A stretch of 64,000 bases of DNA from positions 106,242 to 170,241 of the forward strand of contig DASZAN010000155.1 in assembly GCA_035945115.1 (NCBI GenBank), given 5' to 3'. Source of the DNA: DAHUYF01 sp035945115 (GTDB lineage Bacteria > Pseudomonadota > Alphaproteobacteria > ATCC43930 > CGMCC-115725). Under the pieces are notes generated by a model that had not been told where the DNA came from, ran no database searches, and worked only from the letters and a program-made list of their open reading frames with translations. A program made the translations under genes and the position numbers. This document shows, piece by piece, positions 58,219 through 64,000 of the stretch. Numbering within the stretch: position 1 is the first letter of the stretch; each line of letters begins with the position of its first letter.

Positions 58219-60000
58219 CTACTGCAGCGCGAAGACCGTCAGCACGCCGCCAAGCTGGGTGTAATTAGCGAGCGACTTGTAGGCGCCCACCGCACCCAGT
58301 CCATCGGTGTCCTTGGTGAGACCCGCTGCCATGCCGATGCCGGCCCAGCCGCCGACGCCGGAGAGGACGGCGATGTACTGCTTGCCGCCATGCATGTAGG
58401 TCATCACGTTGCCGATGATGCCCGACGGAGTCTTGTAGCGATAGAGCTCCTTGCCCGTCTTCTCATCGACCGCCTTTACGTAGCCTTCGAGCGTCCCATA
58501 GAAAACAACGCCGCCGGCTGTGGCGAGCGCGCCGCCCCAGGCCGAGAAGGGTTCCGCATCCGACCACACGATCTTGCCGGTCCCGGCGTCCCAGGCGATG
58601 AAGTTGCCGAGGTTGTTGTCCCCTTTTGGCGGAAACATCGACAAGGTTGCTCCGACATAAGGCTGACCAGCCGTGTAGGAGACCTTGAAAGGCTCGTAGT
58701 CCATGCAGACGTGGTTCGTCGGCACATAGAAGAGCTTGGTCGTGGGCGAGAAGGCCGCGGGCTGTTGATCTTTGGACCCGAGTGCGGCGGGGCAGATCCC
58801 TTGCGAGTTGTGATCTTCACCGCCCGCCTGCGTGCTGTACTGCTTGACGACCTCCGGACGGCCGGTCGCCATGTCGACGTGCGTTGCCCAGTTGACCTTG
58901 GGATCGTACTTCTCGGCGACCAGCAACTCACCCGTTTCCCGGTTCAGCGTGTAGCCGAACCCGTTGCGGTCGAAATGCACGAGCGCCTTGGTGTCTTTTC
59001 CCTTCACGGGAATGTCGGCCAAGATCATCTCATTGATCCCGTCATAGTCCCATTCGTCATGGGGGGTCATCTGGTAGACCCATTTCGCAACGCCCGTATC
59101 GGGGTTGCGCGCAAAGATCGTCATCGACCACTTGTTGTCGCCCGGTCGCTGCACCGGATTCCACGTACTCGGATTGCCCGAGCCGTAGTAGATCAAGTTC
59201 AGCTGCGGATCATAGGAGTACCATCCCCAGGTTGCGCCGCCGCCGATCTTCCACTGATCGCCTTCCCACGTCTTGGTCGACGAATCTTTTCCGACCGGCT
59301 TGCCCATCGAGGTGGTGTTGGCATCGAACAAGATCTGATCGTCCGGCCCGACGGAATAGGCGTTCCAGATCTTCTTGCCATCCTTGAGACCGTAAGCGGT
59401 GACGCGCCCTTGGACGCCGAACTCGCCGCCGCTGATCCCGACGATCACCTTATCCTTCACGATCATCGGGGCGCTCGTCATCGTCTCGCCCTTCTTGGGA
59501 TCGCCGTTCTGCACCTTCCAGACTTCTTTTCCGGTCTTCGCGTCGAGTGCCACGACGGTCGCATCGGCTTGATCAAGGATGATTTTGCCATCGGCATAGG
59601 CGACGCCGCGATTGACGGTATCGCAGCACATCACCGGGATCACCGAGGGATCCTGGCGTGGCTCGTACTTCCAGAGAATCTGACCGTTGTTCTTGAGATC
59701 GAGCGCAAACACGTTGTTTGGGAACGGTGTGTGCACATACATCACATCGCCGACCACCAGCGGCGCCCCCTCATGTCCACGCAGGACGCCGGTGGAGAAG
59801 CTCCAGACCGGTCGCAAGTTCTGTACGTTCTGCGCATTGATCTGATTGAGCTGACTGTAGCGCTGGTTGGCGTAATCACCGGTTGGCATGACCCACTGGT
59901 TCGGGTCTTTCTCCAGCTTCATCAGCTCGTCGTTCGCCAATGCCCCGCTCAGGGGCAGCGCGACAGCAGCGGCGACCAAAAGGTATCCCCTGGGTTTCAT
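58219..60000 (-). CDS. xoxF: XoxF: lanthanide-dependent PQQ methanol dehydrogenase
   Basis: A 593-residue periplasmic quinoprotein that oxidises methanol, and possibly formaldehyde, using PQQ and a rare-earth ion. A signal peptide (LLVAAAVALPLSGALAN) is followed by an eight-bladed propeller. Cys125-Cys126 form the vicinal disulfide (VMCCDT). Predicted metal and cofactor ligands are Glu193 (GGEFG), Asn276 (GSGNP), the catalytic Asp318, and Asp320 in DEWDYDG; the last is the extra Asp that marks lanthanide-type enzymes, where MxaF has Ala. GGGAGGG lies just before the ATG. No mxaF or mxaI gene is in the window. Confidence 0.97.
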   Translation of the reverse strand: MKPRGYLLVAAAVALPLSGALANDELMKLEKDPNQWVMPTGDYANQRYSQLNQINAQNVQNLRPVWSFSTGVLRGHEGAPLVVGDVMYVHTPFPNNVFALDLKNNGQILWKYEPRQDPSVIPVMCCDTVNRGVAYADGKIILDQADATVVALDAKTGKEVWKVQNGDPKKGETMTSAPMIVKDKVIVGISGGEFGVQGRVTAYGLKDGKKIWNAYSVGPDDQILFDANTTSMGKPVGKDSSTKTWEGDQWKIGGGATWGWYSYDPQLNLIYYGSGNPSTWNPVQRPGDNKWSMTIFARNPDTGVAKWVYQMTPHDEWDYDGINEMILADIPVKGKDTKALVHFDRNGFGYTLNRETGELLVAEKYDPKVNWATHVDMATGRPEVVKQYSTQAGGEDHNSQGICPAALGSKDQQPAAFSPTTKLFYVPTNHVCMDYEPFKVSYTAGQPYVGATLSMFPPKGDNNLGNFIAWDAGTGKIVWSDAEPFSAWGGALATAGGVVFYGTLEGYVKAVDEKTGKELYRYKTPSGIIGNVMTYMHGGKQYIAVLSGVGGWAGIGMAAGLTKDTDGLGAVGAYKSLANYTQLGGVLTVFALQ

Positions 60001-60407
60001 CGCTTCCCTCCCAATGTCTTTAGCGTCGCCGCTTATCCGCGAGGCTGCACGAATAATCAGACCACCCGCGTTCGTCGCGGAGGTCGCATCTGAAAGGACG
60101 CATTCAAAGCGGCTGACAGCAATGATAATCCCAGCATCCGCAAAAAGTCCCAGCCCCTAAAGGACTACTGCCTAAAGGACTAGTGCAAAGGAAGAGTGCG
60201 CATGCCCACTCTGCCCACTGTTGCTTCCCACAATTTCGGTACAAGAGTGCTGCGGGCAAACGCCAGGACGCGCACGCCACACTATCCGATCGATGGCGCT
60301 TCTTCCGACGCGGCGTTGTCGATTGAGCGCTCCGGTAGCACTGAATGAGCGACGGCCTCACTCTGCGGCGATGCCGAGACCGTGGCGGACGCGCCTCTAT
60401 CGCGCTT
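60001..60407. promoter_or_regulatory. Control region upstream of xoxF with two sets of direct repeats
   Basis: These 407 bases lack a gene. CCTAAAGGACTA occurs at 60156-60167 and 60171-60182, a 15-base period. TGCCCACT occurs at 60203-60210 and, as CTGCCCACT, at 60211-60219; the same half-site forms a palindrome at 53726-53744. The repeats lie 156-219 bases upstream of the xoxF start. No classic -35/-10 pair stands out. From 60220 to 60407 I see nothing further. Confidence 0.6.
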
Positions 60408-60611
60408 TCAGGTGGATTGGTGTTTCGGCATGTTCCGCTCACATCGCCACTCGGCCAAGGCCCATTTGGGATGATCGGACAACCACTCCTGCGCGTACTG
60501 CTGCGCTTGCACCAGGCAGCTCGTGAGCGGCATTTGCCCCAAGAGAGGATGCTCTTCTTGGCAGGAGGTAGGTGCGCCCGCCAAGCAAAAGATGAGAACG
60601 AGTTCGGCCAT
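60408..60611 (-). CDS. Small four-cysteine protein, xox-locus copy 2 (67 aa)
   Basis: A paralogue of the protein at 53915-54115 with the same cysteine positions (9, 17, 32, 57) and the shared blocks HPKW and WRC. AGAGGA lies six bases before the ATG, a good binding site. It is transcribed toward xoxF and lies upstream of its control region. The hydrophobic first 13 residues (AELVLIFCLAGAP) may form a short export or membrane segment. Function unknown. Confidence 0.83.
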   Translation of the reverse strand: MAELVLIFCLAGAPTSCQEEHPLLGQMPLTSCLVQAQQYAQEWLSDHPKWALAEWRCERNMPKHQST

Positions 60612-60665
60612 AGTCAGTCCTCTTGTTGCGCCCCGAAGGCCGGGACGCGCGTGATTGTCCTCCCT

Positions 60666-60679
60666 CGCAGAATTCTGCG
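60666..60679. promoter_or_regulatory. 14-bp palindrome in a divergent intergenic region
   Basis: CGCAGAATTCTGCG is perfect and lies 55 bases before the minus-strand small-cysteine gene and 157 bases before the plus-strand gene at 60837. It is a candidate operator for the divergent pair. Confidence 0.5.
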
Positions 60680-60836
60680 GCGATTGCAGTGTGGCCGCTT
60701 TGATTAAACGACGAACGATGCCTATTCTCGATAGCGCGATGCCTGCTTCTCGACAACGCTGATGCCAGCCAAAATGATGCGAACCAATAACGGGATTCGC
60801 CGTGGTGTGGCGGAAACCTCAAGGAGATTATGAACC

Positions 60837-61208
60837 ATGCCGGCGAACGCGGGAGCACTCCTTCAAAGAGGAATGGTTTGGCTGTTCGTTGCAATGCTTG
60901 CGATGATCGTGCCGGCCGCGGCCGGCAACGACTATCCGACGTCGGAGACGGCCGATTACGTGTTGGGCTGCATGGCCGCGAACGGCAACACCCGCGAAGC
61001 GTTGCTCAAATGCTCCTGCAGCATCGACTTCATCGCGAAGCGGCTGCCCTTCGCGCAATATGAAAGGGCGGAGACGGCACTTAGTCTGCAGTTGGGGGGT
61101 GGCGTCGGCGGGAGAATTGGGCTCTTCCGCGATCCGCCGGAGATCAAAGAAGCGATCGAGCAACTACGCCAGATACAGGCTGAAGCGACGCTGCAGTGCT
61201 TCGGCTAG
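60837..61208 (+). CDS. Exported cysteine-containing protein of the xox locus (123 aa)
   Basis: A 123-residue protein with a signal peptide (GMVWLFVAMLAMIVPAAAGN). The mature part begins DYPTSETADYVLGCMAANGN and continues EALLKCSCSIDFIAKRLPFA, with a last Cys near the end (LQCFG); four Cys suit two disulfides. AAGGAG lies nine bases before ATG 60837. I know similar genes from xox loci, but no function. A hairpin follows the stop by 31 bases. Confidence 0.75.
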   Translation: MPANAGALLQRGMVWLFVAMLAMIVPAAAGNDYPTSETADYVLGCMAANGNTREALLKCSCSIDFIAKRLPFAQYERAETALSLQLGGGVGGRIGLFRDPPEIKEAIEQLRQIQAEATLQCFG

Positions 61209-61239
61209 ATCACTCACCGCACGCCAGAACGCGCGCCAC

Positions 61240-61268
61240 GCAGCGCCGCCCCGATGAGGCGGCGCTGC
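61240..61268 (+). terminator. Strong stem-loop after the exported cysteine protein gene
   Basis: GCAGCGCCGCC at 61240-61250 pairs perfectly with GGCGGCGCTGC at 61258-61268 around a seven-base loop. The 11-bp GC stem follows the stop at 61208 but has no U-run, so termination strength is uncertain. Confidence 0.5.
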
Positions 61269-61438
61269 CAACGTTAGATCAAAGCTCGGCGCAAGCGTAT
61301 GAATTGATTTCCAGGCCTACGCATATTTCGACAATGCGAGGAGTCTTCCATGCCATGTAATCCTCCCCTTGCCTCGAGACGGGCCATTCGACTCTATGTC
61401 CGGGGCGCGAATGCTGTCAAAGCGATTTTCGAGCGGTT

Positions 61439-62182
61439 CTAATTTCCCGATCTTGAGAGAAACCGCTGGTGAAGAGAGCTGATCTCAAGAACAAATTTCG
61501 CATGAATTGCTCGGCCAAAATCGCGGAATCCCGAAGCGGGCAAGAGAAATGCATTTTGACCGCCGATGACATGGTTGCGGTACCACTCTTCCAGGGTCGC
61601 CGCCTCCTCACCCTCGAGAATCGGCAAGCCGTTGATGGTGACACCTGCGGCGACGAGCTCGTCGCGAACGGCGTCCACCGGCTTCAGTGGATTACAATTG
61701 TCGTGACCGTCGCCAGAGACATCGATGATCGTGCGAGCCGAGGGCGCAGGCAGGAAGGGCAAGACTTTACCGGCGATCATCTGGAGTGCGGCAGACATGC
61801 AGGTGAATTGATCATCGGTACGACGCGCATCGCGAATACGAGCGGCGAAGGCGCGCGCGCTCTCGCGATCGGTAATGAGGGTCCAAGGCACCGAAACCGC
61901 GGGTCGGTTCGACCACTCCACCAACGTGACGAAGATCGCTCGATGCGGCCCTGACAGCACCGCTCTTGCAACCGCTGCATCCTCGAAGGCGCGGGCGATT
62001 CCTTCCGTCTGAAGAGCGAATCTCTCGGGCGTTACCGAACCTGACACGTCAACGGCAAGAACGAGCGCCGTGTCGACCATCTCGTGCGGCGCCGACGCCG
62101 CCGGCGCTGGGGCCAACAAACCTCCGGCAATGACGGCTCGCCTAGTGGCCGTGGCGAGGGCCGTCAGCGCTTTAGTCGGCAC
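61439..62182 (-). CDS. DUF1194 (von Willebrand-like) exported protein
   Basis: A 247-residue protein of the DUF1194 family with a von Willebrand A-type fold. The N-terminus has TRRAVIAGGLLAPAPAASAP, a probable leader. The metal-ion site is seen in VLAVDVSGSVTPERF, with later parts FVTLVEWSN and TIIDVSGDGHDNC. It overlaps the upstream pentapeptide-repeat gene by 11 bases. The von Willebrand proteins MxaC and MxaL of mxa clusters assist metal insertion, so a similar role here is thinkable but unproven. Confidence 0.82.
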   Translation of the reverse strand: MPTKALTALATATRRAVIAGGLLAPAPAASAPHEMVDTALVLAVDVSGSVTPERFALQTEGIARAFEDAAVARAVLSGPHRAIFVTLVEWSNRPAVSVPWTLITDRESARAFAARIRDARRTDDQFTCMSAALQMIAGKVLPFLPAPSARTIIDVSGDGHDNCNPLKPVDAVRDELVAAGVTINGLPILEGEEAATLEEWYRNHVIGGQNAFLLPASGFRDFGRAIHAKFVLEISSLHQRFLSRSGN

Positions 62183-62930
62183 CGGATTGCCCTCTGCTGC
62201 CTAGGCCGAGCGTATCCTTGAGGATTGCTTGTGCGATGTTTGCATCGCTCAGATCGGCGCCGGTCAAATCGGCCGCCGTGAGATCCGCGTGAAAGAGGTC
62301 GGAATGCGCGAGATTGGCACCCCGCAACTTGGCGCCGACCAACCGTGCAAATGCGAGCGGCACCTCTCGCAAGTCGGCTTGGGACAAGTCTGCTGCCGTG
62401 AGGTCCGATCCGGAAAGGTCGTTGAATAGGTTCGTGCGCAGCAGACGCCGGTCGGCACCCATCTGCACCCCTTTCAAGTTCGCACCGCTGAGGTTTGTTT
62501 GGCTCAATCGGGCGACAATACGAGCACCCGCGAGATTGGCGCCAGCGAGAATTGGCGCCTCTCGCCCCGAGATCTGCAGCGACGAAGAGGTCGCCGCAGC
62601 GTACATGCTCACGTTAGCCAAGTTGGCGCCGGTAAAATTCGTGCGGATAATGAGAGCGTGGTCGAGATCGGCATGCGAAAGATCGGCATGCGAAAGATCG
62701 CAGTCGGATAAATCGGCGCCATAAAGGTTGGCACCGCGAAGGTTCGCGCGGTGGAAGTTGAGACCGCTCAAATCGAGATAGCTGAGATCAAGTCCCTCGA
62801 GGTTTGGCGGCTGTTCAGGACTGGACTTAGCGAGGGCGGCGCTCACTTCTCCTAAGCTCGGTCGTCTGTCCACGACACTGGCGCCGCTGACGAGAACCAT
62901 GAGCACAAACCAAAGCAGAACGCGCCACAC
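62172..62930 (-). CDS. Exported pentapeptide-repeat protein, xox-locus copy 2
   Basis: A 252-residue paralogue of the protein at 54251-55084. It has a leader (VLLWFVLMVLVSGASVV), then repeats such as LDLSYLDLSGLNFHRANLRG and ADLTAADLTGADLSDANIAQ, and the same non-repeat insert after about 100 residues (MYAAATSSSLQISGREAPIL). GTG 62930 is selected because the leader starts there and AGGAAAG lies about ten bases upstream; the longer frame above it looks non-coding. The last 11 bases overlap the DUF1194 gene. Confidence 0.75.
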   Translation of the reverse strand: MWRVLLWFVLMVLVSGASVVDRRPSLGEVSAALAKSSPEQPPNLEGLDLSYLDLSGLNFHRANLRGANLYGADLSDCDLSHADLSHADLDHALIIRTNFTGANLANVSMYAAATSSSLQISGREAPILAGANLAGARIVARLSQTNLSGANLKGVQMGADRRLLRTNLFNDLSGSDLTAADLSQADLREVPLAFARLVGAKLRGANLAHSDLFHADLTAADLTGADLSDANIAQAILKDTLGLGSRGQSGAD

Positions 62931-63078
62931 GGACGAATTTCTTTCCTGCTTGAAGCAGGCCAGGTTAGCAAACGGGGGAGGCAATTCGCAGGGGTTTGTG
63001 CGCCACAGACGGCGAAGGCACGTCGGCGATCTTGCGACCCTCGCCGGCTTCGCCGAAACGAAGGAGCGCAAAAAGAAA

Positions 63079-63103
63079 CGCCGGATCTGTAGACGATCCG
63101 GCG
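63079..63103 (-). terminator. Rho-independent terminator behind the tRNA-fMet 3' remnant
   Basis: CGCCGGATC at 63079-63087 pairs perfectly with GATCCGGCG at 63095-63103 around a seven-base loop. On the minus strand it is followed by TTTCTTTTTG. It lies ten bases after the tRNA 3' end at 63114-63126, where a tRNA terminator is expected. Confidence 0.82.
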
Positions 63104-63113
63104 CGATTGTCGA

Positions 63114-63126
63114 TGGTTGCGGGGGC
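63114..63126 (-). other. tRNA-fMet 3'-end remnant, probable island attachment site
   Basis: The minus strand reads GCCCCCGCAACCA, the 3' end of initiator tRNA-fMet including the encoded CCA. Initiator tRNAs of alphaproteobacteria end in this way. The body of the tRNA is missing: the bases upstream do not form a T-arm or acceptor partner. With the terminator kept behind it, this is the arrangement left at the far end of an island that entered the tRNA 3' end. From 62931 to 63361 no protein gene is seen. Confidence 0.6.
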
Positions 63127-63361
63127 CCGATACGAGACTTACCGAGCGCCGTCGATCCGGGTCCCCCTACGGACCGCGGCATAGCGCACCGCGGCTGTTT
63201 CCGGGCCGCGAGAACCAATGGCGCCGAGGATTGACCAGAGCCCCAATCTTCATCCAGGGACCGCCCAGAATTATGGGACCGCAAGGTCTAGCGGCGGCTA
63301 GTTGCCCGACTACCACACTTTGGATATATTCACGATCCGTTCCCCTTGGGTCAGGCAAACA

Positions 63362-63934
63362 ATGAAGACACTGTCTCAGAACCAGCTTATCGGGCAGCGG
63401 GGCGAGCACCTCGTCGCCGAGCGCACTCTTTCCATGGGCTTCGCCTTCAACGGCTGCAACCGCCTCGAGACAGGCATCGACGGCTTTCTCGAGCTGAGGG
63501 ACCCGCAGACCGGGCGCACCCTGGCCCAATGGATCGGAGCTCAAGTGAAGACGACCGACACCGGCCCTTATGCATACGAGGATGCGGACGGCTTCGAGTA
63601 TCTGCTGAAGCCGGACGACCTCGCCTATTGGCGGCAGGGATCGAACATCCCAGTAATCATCGTTCTCGTGAGGCTGTCCGAGGGCTCGATGTACTGGAAG
63701 CCCGTCGATGCTGGCGCCGTCGCCGAACCCCGCCGGCTGCGCTTCGACAAGGCCCAGGACCGCTTCGACAAGAGCGCCGCCGACCGGATCGCCTCTCTCT
63801 GCATCGCTCGCGACCGGCCCGGGAGCTACGTGCCGCCGATGCAGTCTGGCGAGGTGGCGCACATCACCATGGTGCACGTCGCGCTGCCGGAAGATACCTA
63901 CGTTTGGAGTGCGCCCCTGGGGCCGGACAGATAG
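63362..63934 (+). CDS. DUF4365 domain protein, predicted nuclease fold
   Basis: A 190-residue soluble protein. The DUF4365 pattern is clear: GQRGEHLVAERTLSMGFAFN, then GIDGFLELRDPQTGRTLAQW and IGAQVKTTD. The order Glu ... Asp ... Gln-x-Lys is the PD-(D/E)XK nuclease signature. ATG 63362 is chosen over an upstream in-frame start. Members occur in restriction, toxin and defence islands. It lies 235 bases inside the presumed island border. Confidence 0.8.
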   Translation: MKTLSQNQLIGQRGEHLVAERTLSMGFAFNGCNRLETGIDGFLELRDPQTGRTLAQWIGAQVKTTDTGPYAYEDADGFEYLLKPDDLAYWRQGSNIPVIIVLVRLSEGSMYWKPVDAGAVAEPRRLRFDKAQDRFDKSAADRIASLCIARDRPGSYVPPMQSGEVAHITMVHVALPEDTYVWSAPLGPDR

Positions 63935-63981
63935 CGATTTGAGATTGACCAGGGTTGCCGGGCCTTTGAGGAATAAGGCCC

Positions 63982-64000
63982 ATGCCCAAGCACCGTACCC
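63982..64000 (+). CDS. Start of a gene cut by the window edge
   Basis: ATG at 63982 opens MPKHRT before the window ends, with GAGGA nine bases upstream. The opening resembles IS3-type transposase OrfA proteins, but six residues cannot settle that. It would suit the edge of a genomic island. Confidence 0.35.

Noticed and set aside
58390..60093. A 567-codon plus-strand frame across xoxF
   Set aside because: It is antisense to XoxF, which keeps every active-site residue. There is no supporting site upstream.
1..64000. CRISPR arrays, rRNA genes and complete tRNA genes
   Set aside because: I looked for regularly spaced repeats and for tRNA arms and conserved rRNA words. Only the tRNA-fMet 3' end at 63114-63126 was found.

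Overview
The window is high-GC DNA packed with short-gap, overlapping genes. It most likely comes from an alphaproteobacterium of the Hyphomicrobiales (Rhizobiales) type. The evidence is the gene content: a fixNOQP-GHIS style cbb3 oxidase locus with FNR/FixK boxes, a Tad/Cpa pilus locus, a xoxF methanol dehydrogenase locus, the glutathione-linked formaldehyde pathway, and a periplasmic formate dehydrogenase with its DUF6505/DUF6352/DUF3305/DUF3306 accessory genes. Genus cannot be decided from this sequence.

Layout. 1-9.8 kb holds general metabolism and transport: an amino-acid ABC importer without an ATPase gene, an aminotransferase, an ADP/ATP-translocase-like carrier, a Tat-exported Rossmann protein and an aldo/keto reductase. 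9.8-22.3 kb, all on the minus strand, is a Tad pilus locus read from two Flp pilins through cpaB, cpaC, pseudopilins and tadABC to TPR lipoproteins and the prepilin peptidase; no tadZ/cpaE is present. 22.3-24.9 kb holds a long AT-rich regulatory stretch and small membrane, PAS and cytochrome genes. 24.9-33.8 kb is the high-affinity cbb3 oxidase (ccoNOQP) with its assembly genes (ccoGHIS). 33.9-46.9 kb is a respiratory formate dehydrogenase module: a WD40-cytochrome c fusion, a multi-cluster ferredoxin, four DUF proteins, a ligase-like protein, an HTH-TorD fusion, a Tat peptide protein and the alpha, beta and gamma subunits. 47-50.7 kb carries a coupled CocE hydrolase and ATP-grasp-like pair opposite a DsbA-fold protein. 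50.7-53.3 kb encodes S-formylglutathione hydrolase, Gfa and S-(hydroxymethyl)glutathione dehydrogenase. 53.9-62.9 kb is the lanthanide-type methanol dehydrogenase locus (xoxF, xoxG, xoxJ, a PQQ-associated beta-propeller), flanked by two copies each of a small four-cysteine protein and a pentapeptide-repeat protein. At 63.1 kb a 13-bp tRNA-fMet 3' end followed by a terminator looks like the distal attachment site of a genomic island; a DUF4365 nuclease-fold gene lies just beyond it.

Together the right half makes a full route from methanol to CO2: XoxF in the periplasm makes formaldehyde, FrmA and FghA convert its glutathione adduct to formate, and the formate dehydrogenase feeds electrons to quinone. 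The cbb3 oxidase can drain those electrons at low oxygen. The least described parts are the duplicated modules around xoxF, a terminator separating xoxF from xoxGJ, shared palindromic sites in the xox and formaldehyde control regions, an exported DUF3306-like protein, and an HTH-TorD chaperone with a promoter and operator-like repeat at its start.
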